Assembly (NCBI GenBank): GCA_019236675.1
Contig: JAFAIO010000448.1
Coordinates: 1 to 38,475 of the forward strand
Length of the DNA stretch: 38,475 nt
Direction of reading: 5' to 3'
Source: Verrucomicrobiota bacterium
GTDB lineage: Bacteria; Verrucomicrobiota; Verrucomicrobiia; Chthoniobacterales; JAFAMB01
The position numbers were made by a program, and so were the translations under genes. The notes beneath the pieces are model-generated. The model ran no database searches and was not told the origin of the DNA. It saw only the letters and a program-made list of their open reading frames with translations. This document shows, in pieces, positions 1 to 8,366 of this stretch (position 1 is its first letter; every line of letters starts with the position of its first letter).

Positions 1-22
1 ATCGCCGTATCGCCGTATCGCC
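1..22. repeat. Octanucleotide tandem repeat ATCGCCGT
   Basis: ATCGCCGT occurs twice, followed by a third partial unit (ATCGCC), at the very start of the window. The tract may continue to the left. It resembles the other 7- and 8-nt tandem tracts further along (family D here), although its unit sequence is different. Confidence 0.6.
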
Positions 23-90
23 CCTGCGCCGCGTCGCCACACCCCTCCCCCTTGCAACAGAGGCGGCTACACGCGATGATTCGGCGCTAG

Positions 91-2130
91 ATGTCTATTC
101 TGGACGAACTCATGCCCGCGCTGAAGTCCGTTCGCGGAATTCGCAGATTTTGGTATGGACGCTCTGAATGGTTTCCTCGCCTGGTTTCCGAATATCAGGA
201 GACCGATGAAACTGACAACACACGCCGATTCAGCAAGGATAGTACCGTTTATGCCCGCTTAGCGAAGGCTGCGACGCAGCTTGGCGAAAATCTGATCGCC
301 CTGGAAATCGCGAGCGAAGGCAGTAAAAGCCTGGAGACAGCGTTTCGGCAGAAATTCCCGGAAATAGTAACCGCTCAACAAATCGACTTAGCCCGCGAAC
401 AAGCCATCGCGTTGTCGAGGTTAGGCTCGATTCGAGAGGCGCAAAAGATCTTGCGAGATCTGTTAGCGCTCCGGTCCGAGGACGATAAATCGTTGAGCGC
501 GCTGGGACGGACCTACAAGGACCTGGCAAAATTTCCAGGGCCAACCCGAAAAAAATTCCTGGAACGGTCGCGCGGCTACTATTTGCAGGCTTACGCGGTA
601 AACGGTGAATACTATCCCGCGATTAACGCCTGTACTTTGTCGCTCTGGCTGAACGACCGGGAAGCCGCCCGCCGATTGGCCGGAGAGGTGAAAGAGCTTT
701 GCCTCGAGTCCCTCGCGTCTAATCCCGACGATTACTGGGCCCTGGCGTCGATCGCCGAAGCCGAGTTAGTCCTTAGCGCTGATGCGGGCGAGATTACTCA
801 ACCGACCTTTGAATATTACGAGAAGTACTCGCAGCTCGTACACCAAAAGCGTGGCTGGGGCGATCTGAGCTCTACCAGCGAACAAGCAAAGCGGATCTGT
901 GAATCACTGGATTGGCACTTCGGCGCCCTCAAACGAATTTTTCGTGTACCGGATGTCATCATTTTTTCCGGTCATATGGTGGATGCACCAGGACGCGATG
1001 TGCCGCGTTTCCCAGCCAAGTTCGTGGACGCCGTCGCAGAACAGATCCGCGGAACCTTGGAGTCCGTTGACGCCCGGATCGGTATCTCATCGGCAGCCTG
1101 CGGTTCGGACCTCCTCTTCATCGACGCGATGTTGGCGCGAGAAGCTGATATTCAGGTGGTTCTTCCTTGGCGAAAGGAAGAGTTCAAACAGACCAGCGTA
1201 TTAGCTGGCGGCCAGGAGTGGGAACAGCGGCTCGATCGAGCTCTTGAGGGTGCCACATCGGTGACCTACCTTACGCAACAAGGCGCTCCCAGCGGCAACC
1301 TCGGTTATGTCTACTGCAACGACTGTATGAACGGGATGGCCTTGTTCCGGTCCGAAAAACTAGGCTCCGATGTGCGTCCCATGGCAGTCTGGGACGGCCG
1401 GCGTGGAGACGGTCTCGGCGGCACTTCCAGCTTTGTGGATTTCTGGACATCGAAAGGTCATGCGGTCGAAGTGATCGATCTCGAAAAGATCACGGGCGCC
1501 AAACCAAAGGATGAGAAGTCAGACCGGATCTCGTTCGGGGAAATCACTGTTAGTGAGGGACAACAGACGATAAAAACGCTCCTGTTTGCCGATGTGGTTG
1601 GTTACAGCAAGATCCCCGAAGACCAGGTGAAGCACTTCGCGCCTGAGTTCCTGGGAATGATTTCCTCGCTGATCTCGGAACCGCCGCGCCCGGTCCTAAC
1701 CAACACCTGGGGTGACGCCATTTATTTCGTATTCGACGAACCGGTATCGGCCGGCAATGTGGCGCTCCGCCTGCTTGAGACGCTTAAAAAAGGAAACTGG
1801 CGGCGGGAGCTAACGGCGCCGCTCAACCTCAGGATCAGTCTGCATACCGGGCCTGTGATCTTGTGTCTGGATCCAGTCATTCGACAAATTTCTTTCACGG
1901 GGTCACACGTGAGCCACACCGCCCGCATCGAGCCAATAGTGCGAGAAGGCGAAGTTTGGGCTACGGAAGCGTTCGTTTCTTACGCGATGATTGACAGCCA
2001 AAAACGAGGTAAGCCACGACGGTTCGGATTCGACTATCTTGGCCAAATTGAGTTCGCCAAGAACTATGGCCGATATCCGCTTTTCCGATTGAGCTCACCG
2101 ATTACGGACGGCGCTGATACAGAAGCCTAA
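91..2130 (+). CDS. TPR / SLOG-like / class III nucleotidyl cyclase fusion protein
   Basis: Predicted soluble signalling protein of 679 aa. Residues 60-260 are a helical TPR-like region, of the kind annotated as TRAFs-binding in similar proteins. Residues 289-465 look like a SLOG/Rossmann nucleotide-sensing module (IIFSGH, then AACGSDLLFIDA, then VVLPWRKEEF). Residues 492-670 are a class III cyclase homology domain: LLFADVVGYS with metal-ligand Asp501, WGDA with second metal Asp542, and a TAR motif with Arg612. The usual Asn four residues before that Arg is Ser608, so catalysis is plausible but not certain. No signal peptide or membrane segment is seen. The product could be cAMP or cGMP, or the domain could be a sensor. 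The gene stands alone, with no obvious effector directly beside it. Domain calls are by motif reading. Confidence 0.8.
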   Translation: MSILDELMPALKSVRGIRRFWYGRSEWFPRLVSEYQETDETDNTRRFSKDSTVYARLAKAATQLGENLIALEIASEGSKSLETAFRQKFPEIVTAQQIDLAREQAIALSRLGSIREAQKILRDLLALRSEDDKSLSALGRTYKDLAKFPGPTRKKFLERSRGYYLQAYAVNGEYYPAINACTLSLWLNDREAARRLAGEVKELCLESLASNPDDYWALASIAEAELVLSADAGEITQPTFEYYEKYSQLVHQKRGWGDLSSTSEQAKRICESLDWHFGALKRIFRVPDVIIFSGHMVDAPGRDVPRFPAKFVDAVAEQIRGTLESVDARIGISSAACGSDLLFIDAMLAREADIQVVLPWRKEEFKQTSVLAGGQEWEQRLDRALEGATSVTYLTQQGAPSGNLGYVYCNDCMNGMALFRSEKLGSDVRPMAVWDGRRGDGLGGTSSFVDFWTSKGHAVEVIDLEKITGAKPKDEKSDRISFGEITVSEGQQTIKTLLFADVVGYSKIPEDQVKHFAPEFLGMISSLISEPPRPVLTNTWGDAIYFVFDEPVSAGNVALRLLETLKKGNWRRELTAPLNLRISLHTGPVILCLDPVIRQISFTGSHVSHTARIEPIVREGEVWATEAFVSYAMIDSQKRGKPRRFGFDYLGQIEFAKNYGRYPLFRLSSPITDGADTEA

Positions 2131-2256
2131 GACTGGAGCGATGCCTCCTAGCTCAGGATTCGCGAATTAGTTTGCAACTCCAGGCCGTTCCACCGTCTTA
2201 TCGTCGATGGCTGCCGGTTTCGGCAGCCACAACCAGAATAAAGAAAGTAACCCCAA

Positions 2257-2493
2257 ATGGCTGAATCACTGAAACAAGAGCGTCAGACAAAGAAGACTGA
2301 AGGTAGCCTCGCCCCGGACAAACAAGGCAAAGAGAGAGCGGCATCGGATCTTAATACAGAGGTTGGGGGCCGGTCGGTCCTTATTTTTGTTAGCTGCCCG
2401 CACTGCGGCTCCAGCCGAGTCATATCGTTCGATTATGAGGGCGAATGGTTTACCTGTGGGCAGTGTCAGGGTACGTATCAAGTTGTTTCCTGA
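2257..2493 (+). CDS. Small zinc-ribbon protein (78 aa)
   Basis: The N-terminal 40 residues are charged and look disordered (rich in K, E and Q). The C-terminal half carries CPHC and CGQC knuckles 21 residues apart (first Cys to first Cys), separated by beta-rich sequence ending in WFTCGQC, a classic zinc ribbon. The function is unknown; DNA, RNA or protein binding are all possible. It lies about 125 bp after the cyclase gene on the same strand. A second zinc-ribbon ORF of almost identical length follows at 2815, suggesting divergent paralogues. The start is the ATG that gives the full charged N-terminus; there is no strong Shine-Dalgarno. Confidence 0.6.
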   Translation: MAESLKQERQTKKTEGSLAPDKQGKERAASDLNTEVGGRSVLIFVSCPHCGSSRVISFDYEGEWFTCGQCQGTYQVVS

Positions 2494-2814
2494 CCCATTC
2501 CATCAGTCCCCCGAACATAGGGTCTTGAAGCTGCAGAGATGCATCTTCCAATTCGCCACGATTGAATTTCTCGTTTGGGACGAGCTAATCGTCCCACGGG
2601 AAAGGTTCGTCTCATAATCCGCACCGAGTGCAGCGCACGGTGCTGGAGCTGGGGGTCGGTGGGATAGCCAAAGAAATCTGGGGATTTAGGTAATCGTACG
2701 TATTTCTTGGCCGGAGTTTTGAGGTAGTCTGCTGATGACCACGGACGCGTTAATGGTTGACGCTCACGCTAACATTAACCATTCGGAGCGACAGTCAGCT
2801 ATCACCTCAACCGC
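2494..2814. other. Intergenic stretch with a small inverted repeat
   Basis: No convincing gene was found between the two zinc-ribbon ORFs. AATGGTT at 2752-2758 pairs with AACCATT at 2777-2783, about 30 bp ahead of the second zinc-ribbon start. It could be an operator or a weak hairpin; nothing further can be said. Confidence 0.3.
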
Positions 2815-3054
2815 ATGCCTGATCCCGAAGAGACCGACCCAGGTAGTACGGACCCGTTTGGAAAGGGAATTCGGCCAAGAGAGGGATCAGGACGATTCTC
2901 AGAAACAGAGGATCATCACGACGTCGGCGGCCGCAGTCATGGTTTCCTTTCCCATGTCTGTACTCAATGCGCCGCGGAGAATTGGATCGACCCCGATTGG
3001 CTGGTTTTTCGGTGTTGGTCGTGCCGAAGCACAGAGAGGTCGTCGTCGCTGTAG
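2815..3054 (+). CDS. Second small zinc-ribbon protein (79 aa)
   Basis: A 79-residue product with an acidic, disordered N-terminus (DPEETDPGSTDP) and a C-terminal CTQC / CWSC pair flanking WIDPDWLVFR, again a zinc ribbon. It has the same layout and size as the protein at 2257, though most of the sequence differs. Its last 91 bp overlap the 3' end of the convergent LuxR-type gene. The matching architecture argues it is real, but the overlap and lack of a clear ribosome binding site lower confidence. Confidence 0.45.
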   Translation: MPDPEETDPGSTDPFGKGIRPREGSGRFSETEDHHDVGGRSHGFLSHVCTQCAAENWIDPDWLVFRCWSCRSTERSSSL

Positions 3055-3842
3055 CCGGCGGCTCGCGGAAGGTTCTCCAACCCCTTCAGTTTGACCATTG
3101 CCTCGTAGCCTGCCGAACCCCGGGTCTCGGATTGCAGCTTTCGCAGAATACGCGCAATATGCTGATGAACGGTTCGGACACTGATTTTAAGGATGCTGGC
3201 AATGACGCCATCCTGTTTCCCTTTGATCACCCAATGTAGTACTTCGGCCTCTCGCGGAGTTAGACCAACCCGTTCGAGATCGTGTGGGCCTGGAACGACC
3301 TGATCTGCGGCAGTTCTTAACGTTTCTAGGCGTTGCAGGTTCCGATGGGCCAAAGCCAAATGCGGGGCAATCAAGCCGAGCAGGAACGCTTCTTCGTCGG
3401 TAAAATCTTTGTCTCGATTCACCGTGACGCCTGCGATGTGCCCCGGAATGTCAAGCGTAGCCACCGTTTGATGACGTATCCCGAGTGGTGCAAAGACATC
3501 CAGGTAAAGCGCACTTTGTTCAAATTGGCGCTGGCTGACACAATCGGAGAGCCTGATCGCGCCAGTGGCTCCGCTTCGTGCGATTGGGATAACCGGATGA
3601 GTCGGTATCAATTCCACAACGCGTTTTTTTATTTCGGCCGGAATCGGAACATGGTCACTCGTGGCGCTAATCACTTCCCCCGTCTTGAGGTTGAACGTAT
3701 CCAACGAAAAGAGACAGCCCTCGACCAATTCGCTGAGCGCGCTAAACACGACGGAAGGAAATTGGCGCAAGCTCTCTGCGCTATGGATGTGTTCCAGGCT
3801 TCGCACTAACGCCTGAACGCTTCTAACTGAGATTGATTCCAT
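2964..3842 (-). CDS. LuxR-type HTH transcriptional regulator
   Basis: A transcription factor of 292 aa from the chosen start. The last third is a LuxR/FixJ-type HTH: GLTPREAEVLHWVIKGK, then IASILKISVRTVHQHIARIL, then KL and ETR. The N-terminal 170 residues look like a GAF-like ligand-sensing fold, without the Trp/Asp set of acyl-homoserine-lactone receptors; the signal is unknown. The ATG at 3842 is preferred over a TTG start 27 codons upstream because the intervening residues look non-coding. It is transcribed alone, convergent with the zinc-ribbon gene, and overlaps that gene by 91 bp. The short C-terminal tail after the HTH may be the part gained by the overlap. Confidence 0.8.
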   Translation of the reverse strand: MESISVRSVQALVRSLEHIHSAESLRQFPSVVFSALSELVEGCLFSLDTFNLKTGEVISATSDHVPIPAEIKKRVVELIPTHPVIPIARSGATGAIRLSDCVSQRQFEQSALYLDVFAPLGIRHQTVATLDIPGHIAGVTVNRDKDFTDEEAFLLGLIAPHLALAHRNLQRLETLRTAADQVVPGPHDLERVGLTPREAEVLHWVIKGKQDGVIASILKISVRTVHQHIARILRKLQSETRGSAGYEAMVKLKGLENLPRAAGYSDDDLSVLRHDQHRKTSQSGSIQFSAAH

Positions 3843-4088
3843 GGTGGTAGTGCTTTGCCGGTTACTTCCTGCCAGTGCCACCTCCCTGGACCCAACCCTC
3901 CATTTGTACAGTGGAGCGCGCAAAAATGCACGCTAAAAGTTGTTCGGACTGCAGGATTTACCATAGAAGGACGACCAACGGTGAAACGATTGCAGAAATT
4001 TCTTTCGCCCCACCTGGAGCGCGCCTATAAGATCCGACTCCTACAGAGGCCGTTTTTAATCCAGCACGCCCGGGGAATAGACTAAAGT

Positions 4089-5828
4089 CTATTTGCCCCC
4101 CGAATTGGCCCCCGTTACGCCGAGACGACGCGCCTCGGCGAAATCGGCTTTGGCCTTATCTCCCTGCCCTATTTTCTGATAAGCCATGGCGCGGTTGTAG
4201 TACGCGCGACCGTAGTTCGGATTGAGCCGGATCGCTTCGTCAAAATCGTTAATGGCATCCTGAGGCTTTCCCTTTTCAGAGAAAGCAATCCCTCGATTAT
4301 AATAAGCGAGCATGTAACTCGGGTTTTTCTGGATCGCCTCGTCATAGTCAGCCATCGCGTGGTCGACATCTTTCAGATCGTCATAACAGAGACCCCGGTT
4401 GTTGTATGCATCCAAGAAATTGTCGTTGATATCGATCGCATAAGAATAATCGCTGATCGCTTTCTTGTAGTTTCCTAGTGTCTGGTAACACAATGCCCGC
4501 ATGTAATAAGCATTGGCATATTTCTGCTCGCGATCGATGGTGGCTGAGAAATCGGAAATCGCGGGGTCGTATTCCTTAGCATAGTAGTGCAGCAGACCAC
4601 GATTGTAGTAAGGATCGGCATACTGAGAGTCAGCGTGCATAGAGGCTTCATAATCGCTCAACGCTTGTTGGACGTTGCCCTTGTCGTAATAGGCCAGGCC
4701 CCGATTATTGTAGGCCCGGGAAACGTTTCCGTTCAGGTGCAACGCCTGGTTGTAGTCTGCGATGGCGTTGTCGTACTGCTTCATCTTCCAGTAAACGATT
4801 CCGCGGTCGTTGTAATAGTCAGCATTATTTGGGCGCAAACGAACCGCCGTATTGTAATCGCTTAACGCTTGATCGTATTGCTCCAGATTTTTATAGCAAT
4901 TGCCGCGCTTGCTATAAGAGTCGGGATCGTTGGCATCAAGTTGGATCGCTGTCGTATAGTCGTTGACCGCAGCCTGGTAGTCTCCCTGAGTCTCATGCGC
5001 CTGACCGGCAGCCAACGCACTGGCGACATCCGTCGGACTCGAGGTCTCCGTCGGATGCGGCTTCGGTGAGGGCGAAATTGGGGTTGGACCCGGCGTTTCT
5101 ACGACTACGTGTTCTCTGTTGAGGCCTTGGCTCACGACGAAGGCCGCCACAAGACCGAAACAAACCAGCCCGATCACCAGGAAAACCAGGACGACGATTG
5201 TCACGATTACGGCAACCGGAGCTCTTGGCTTGGCTGGAGCCGGCACTCCCGGAACCGTACCGGGATGAGCAGGAAAACCGGTCTGCGGCGCAGCGCCGCC
5301 GGTGCCGTACGATGTTCCACCAGAACTCGGGGTTTGACCGCTAGGAACCGGCGCCGGTCGAGAGGTCCGATTGCCTGGCAGTTCTTCGCGGCGACCTGGC
5401 GGCGCCTGACTGGTCTGGCCCCTGGCTCGGTCCAGCAAAATCTGAATTGTCGCGGTGAGTTGCTTCAGATGCTGCTCCAGCGGCGGGGTTAAAGCATCAA
5501 GCCAGTGCGGCGAGCTGATATAATACTCCAGCGCTCGGGCCGGAGGTACATCTTCGATGCGAAAAGGGATGATCGGGATGCCATGATGTACAGCTCGCTC
5601 AACCTCACGCTTCACCTGGTTCGATCGATTTGCATTCGAGGAAAAAATGAGGAGCATCCCGCGGCATTTCTCGATTGCCTCAATAATCGCCTCTGCGTAA
5701 TCCATTCCCGGCAGAACATCGCGCGGTGCAATCCAACAACGGATCCCAGCAGATTCGAGAGCTGCGCAGGCGGCATCAGCAGTGAGCTTGTCTGCAATCG
5801 CGTAACTTATGAATACATCGACGGCCAT
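4089..5828 (-). CDS. TIR domain - transmembrane - TPR protein
   Basis: A 579-aa protein. Residues 1-135 are a TIR domain (VDVFISYA start, CWIAPRDV BB-loop region, IFSSNANRSNQV), with Glu75 in KREVERA at the position of the catalytic Glu of NAD+-cleaving TIRs. A Pro/Gly-rich linker (136-205) leads to one transmembrane helix (about 206-232), then a Pro/Ser/Thr linker and nine consecutive TPRs (about 275-570, repeating AYYNRG). The TIR would be cytoplasmic and the TPR array periplasmic. The start is the ATG at 5828, with AGGGA about 7 nt upstream; an upstream ATG at 5900 lies inside the palindrome. Function could be NAD-based immunity or envelope signalling; the sequence does not decide. Confidence 0.85.
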   Translation of the reverse strand: MAVDVFISYAIADKLTADAACAALESAGIRCWIAPRDVLPGMDYAEAIIEAIEKCRGMLLIFSSNANRSNQVKREVERAVHHGIPIIPFRIEDVPPARALEYYISSPHWLDALTPPLEQHLKQLTATIQILLDRARGQTSQAPPGRREELPGNRTSRPAPVPSGQTPSSGGTSYGTGGAAPQTGFPAHPGTVPGVPAPAKPRAPVAVIVTIVVLVFLVIGLVCFGLVAAFVVSQGLNREHVVVETPGPTPISPSPKPHPTETSSPTDVASALAAGQAHETQGDYQAAVNDYTTAIQLDANDPDSYSKRGNCYKNLEQYDQALSDYNTAVRLRPNNADYYNDRGIVYWKMKQYDNAIADYNQALHLNGNVSRAYNNRGLAYYDKGNVQQALSDYEASMHADSQYADPYYNRGLLHYYAKEYDPAISDFSATIDREQKYANAYYMRALCYQTLGNYKKAISDYSYAIDINDNFLDAYNNRGLCYDDLKDVDHAMADYDEAIQKNPSYMLAYYNRGIAFSEKGKPQDAINDFDEAIRLNPNYGRAYYNRAMAYQKIGQGDKAKADFAEARRLGVTGANSGGK

Positions 5829-5874
5829 GTTATGTCCCTGACGAGGAAATTTCGTCGTAATTGCACCATTTTTT

Positions 5875-5922
5875 AGCATCCAACGCCAACAAAAGCGCAT
5901 GCTTTTGTTGGCGTTGGATGCT
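5875..5922. repeat. Perfect 22-bp inverted repeat with a 4-nt loop
   Basis: The 22 bases at 5875-5896 (beginning AGCATCCAACGCC) are repeated exactly as reverse complement at 5901-5922, separated only by GCAT. It sits 47 bp upstream of the TIR gene start, in its presumed leader. It is not followed by a T-run on either strand in the sense needed for an intrinsic terminator. A shorter palindrome (ACGAACGCGTTCGT) follows at 5936-5949. Confidence 0.85.
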
Positions 5923-5986
5923 TCGGCTCATATCGACGAACGCGTTCGTTTTGTGCTTCCCACCAATCACTTTTCACCTCTAACCC

Positions 5987-6493
5987 CTATAAACCAGGCG
6001 GGTGTCTTAGCACATAGCCACGCGCAGGCCGACCCCGAGTCTGCCAACGTGGCCCGTGTGTATGATCGCCGTACCCGGTGTCAAAGCGTAAACCGGCGAT
6101 GACCATAAAAACATGTCCCCTGTTCGCGTAGATCGTTACCCAGCGGCCGGCGCCATTTTCTCCGTATCTACGAAAACTTCCGGAAGGGGTTGGTGATTCC
6201 AGGCGACCAATGGCATGGAGAACATACGACACCGAACCGGAGCAATCATAGGCATTATCGTAGAATGTCTTATGACCACCTCCATACCGGTACGGTTTTC
6301 CGATGAGTTCATTTCCCGCAGCGATTGCTTGTCGAACGACCGCGGGCGCCTGGGTTGGCGGGCTGGCTAATGACCCTTCCATAAAAGCGGTGTGGCCAGG
6401 ATTGTATTGGTACGAGTATGGCGGAGTCGTCTCACACCCCGCCAGAACAAGCGTCAGACCGATAACAACAAAAAGAAGCTTCTTGGGCAGCAC
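5987..6493 (-). CDS. NlpC/P60-family lipoprotein, probable cell-wall peptidase
   Basis: Predicted outer-membrane or periplasmic lipoprotein of 168 aa that would cut peptidoglycan stem peptides. Residues 1-20 are a lipoprotein signal ending in lipobox LAGC (Cys20). The NlpC/P60 core has Cys84 in YDCSGSVSYVL, His127 in RGHVFMVI, and His144 or His146 in the third catalytic position. KPYRYGG ahead of the Cys is also typical. It starts at GTG. It lies between the GNAT-like gene upstream and the TIR gene downstream on the same strand, with about 77 bp and 158 bp gaps, so it could share transcription with the GNAT gene. Confidence 0.85.
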   Translation of the reverse strand: MLPKKLLFVVIGLTLVLAGCETTPPYSYQYNPGHTAFMEGSLASPPTQAPAVVRQAIAAGNELIGKPYRYGGGHKTFYDNAYDCSGSVSYVLHAIGRLESPTPSGSFRRYGENGAGRWVTIYANRGHVFMVIAGLRFDTGYGDHTHGPRWQTRGRPARGYVLRHPPGL

Positions 6494-6570
6494 GGCCGGG
6501 ATTCTGCCACAGGTGTAGAAACGCCGTCAACGGCTCTCGGCTATTCGGAGGCGAGCCTAAGCGAGCCCCG

Positions 6571-7794
6571 CTACCACAGTTCGTTCGCGTTGGGAAACTT
6601 CTTCAGAACCGAATCGTACCGTGTCGGTTCGAGGATTGGCAGCAAACGGCGCAGGATAAGATTGAACGCCGCGTTGGTTGCCCGGACATAGAGATCCAGC
6701 GGCTCGAGCTCCATCCGAAAATGCAACTTGGGATCGTAGTTTAGCGGTGCACTGTGATAATAGCGGAACCCGTTCTCCATCGCCCAAATCACGGTATCTC
6801 GCCAAGTCACAAAATAAAGATGCCGGTCCAGGGCAACAGAATAGTCCAGCCCAATATAGTTGTCGCGCAGGACGCCATCGTGGACGATGCAAGAAGCGAA
6901 AGCCACAATCCGCCCTTCCATCCGCCACAGCAGAAACCGGGAACGATCAGGCATTCTTTTGCCCAATTCCGATAAGTACTGCACATTCAGTTCTTCGAAC
7001 TTCTGAGCCGCCCGCTGGTAAACAGCTTGGTAAAGCGGTAAAACTTCTTCCGCGTAAGGGGTGATGTCAGTGACCACTTCAAACTCGATGGGCGGTCCGT
7101 CGGCGCTTTTGCGAAACTTACGACGCAAGTTCTTGCGCATGGCATGACTGAGTTTCGTGCTGAGATAATCCTCGAAATCTCGAAAACTCAATTCCAGACC
7201 CGTCGCCGGCATACTCGGCACTCGGGTAAAACCGCCTGTAACCATCAAATCTAAGAATGAACGGTAGCTCTTAGGATAGTCTTTGAAGACAATCATCCAT
7301 GCCCCAAGCGATCTGCCGATCTGAGGCAATACTTCTCTTAAACCATCGACCGTCCATCCAATCTCGCCCGAGACGGTGTCGCCAGCGATATCTCCCTCTC
7401 CCGCCGAACCGCCCACCATAATCATAGGCAGCTTTAGAAAAGAACGGAAAACTCGGCGGACCGCCTCAACCGAACGGCGAACAAAGGCCGGCATCCCCAC
7501 CACGAGGTCCTGATGCACCAACAGAAACGGTTGCACGGCCCGGGTCGTGCCCCTGGCGTCCTTCAGCAGCAGATAAAGGTGTTCGAACTGCTTTCCCAGG
7601 GCTGACTGGGTGATCTCGTAGTAACGGTGGTCGAGAGCATAACGGCGAAACCCAGACTCGAAGGCGACCCGGTCCTCGGTTACAATCTGATCCACGACCG
7701 CGGCTGAGCCGAACGATGTCGGTAAAGACAGCCTAGGCGAAAGGCGCGGCGGTTCTTGTTCGGTCTCTTGTACCAAGGTGTAGGAGCCAACCAT
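6571..7794 (-). CDS. GNAT / FemAB-like acyltransferase
   Basis: About 407 aa from the ATG at 7794; a TTG at 7854 would add 20 residues. The C-terminal half (about 220-370) reads as an Acetyltransf_6/FemAB-like GNAT fold: a basic segment KNLRRKFRKS, then YQAVYQRAA, RFLLWRMEGRIVAFASCI, the YIGLDY strand, and LYFVTWRDTVIWAMENGFRYYH. The N-terminal half is likely a second degenerate GNAT-like lobe. Such proteins transfer acyl or aminoacyl groups to small molecules or cell-wall precursors; the substrate is unknown. No signal peptide is seen. The adjacent NlpC/P60 gene is compatible with an envelope role, but this is only context. Confidence 0.7.
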   Translation of the reverse strand: MVGSYTLVQETEQEPPRLSPRLSLPTSFGSAAVVDQIVTEDRVAFESGFRRYALDHRYYEITQSALGKQFEHLYLLLKDARGTTRAVQPFLLVHQDLVVGMPAFVRRSVEAVRRVFRSFLKLPMIMVGGSAGEGDIAGDTVSGEIGWTVDGLREVLPQIGRSLGAWMIVFKDYPKSYRSFLDLMVTGGFTRVPSMPATGLELSFRDFEDYLSTKLSHAMRKNLRRKFRKSADGPPIEFEVVTDITPYAEEVLPLYQAVYQRAAQKFEELNVQYLSELGKRMPDRSRFLLWRMEGRIVAFASCIVHDGVLRDNYIGLDYSVALDRHLYFVTWRDTVIWAMENGFRYYHSAPLNYDPKLHFRMELEPLDLYVRATNAAFNLILRRLLPILEPTRYDSVLKKFPNANELW

Positions 7795-7857
7795 CTTATT
7801 AAAAACCCGAGATTTCAAAGCGTCGTTCCTAGTGCGCAGACGGGCAGAATGCAAATG

Positions 7858-8366
7858 GAAAGGAGCTAGGAGGGGCGTGATCCCGACGACGCGCCTGGAG
7901 GGGAGCCGCTTTGGCGCGTTTAATACGACCTCTTAATATTTGCTATTTGCGCTTGTGAGGCCACGGCGCTTTCGAAAAGCGGGCGGCTCCCGGGAACGTT
8001 TCAACGCGATGTACTCATCCATAGCTCCGCAAACTTAGATCATTTATCCTGGCAGGACTGCAGAAAAGCATCGCGTTGAGACGTTCGCGGGAGCCGCCTG
8101 CTTTCACATTTTCCGGTTGGGCTCGCGCTGGGAAGAATTCGGCGGGACCGTATGCAACGCGCCAAAGCGGCTCCAGCCCACTCGGCGTCGATCAACGGGT
8201 GCAACGACACGGCAGACCCGCGGCTCGGCGCGTCCATCGGTCTAGCGTCGCCCTGGGAGTCATAAACGTCAGTTCTTCGTTAATATTGTCTGGCCATTCA
8301 GGAGCCTCGCCCCACCAAGTGTGGCCGCCCCCCTCCTAGCTCCTAGATTCTAGCTCCCAGCTCCTC
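7858..8366. repeat. Nested inverted repeat block: heptamer arms plus family B arms
   Basis: The outer left arm (7860-7874, GGAGCTAGGAGGGG) faces the right arm (8331-8366), a run of heptamers (GGAGCTA, GGAGCTA, GAATCTA, GGAGCTG read on the minus strand). Inside these, GGAGCCTCGCCCCACC at 8301-8316 matches the right end of family B elements at 26816 and 29189; its left partner near 7870 is degenerate. A complete family A palindrome lies within. The right arm overlaps the last codons of the hydroquinone reductase gene. Confidence 0.75.
7893..8178. repeat. Family A palindromic element, copy 1
   Basis: The outer arms are GCCTGGAGGGGAGCCGCTTT near 7893 and its near-complement AAAGCGGCTCC near 8164. 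The inner arms are GGCGGCTCCCGGGAACG from 7982 and, inverted, CGTTCGCGGGAGCCGCC ending at 8098; the 30-bp inner arms differ at about three positions. The same two-tier layout recurs at 12803-13085 and 21062-21339. There is no coding potential inside. Confidence 0.85.

Noticed and set aside
5875-5922. Intrinsic terminator
   Set aside because: The T-run lies before the hairpin on the plus strand and would be an A-run after it on the minus strand, so neither direction fits.
7858-8366. Insertion sequence with transposase
   Set aside because: The region has nested inverted repeats but no open frame resembling a transposase, and no clear target duplication was seen.
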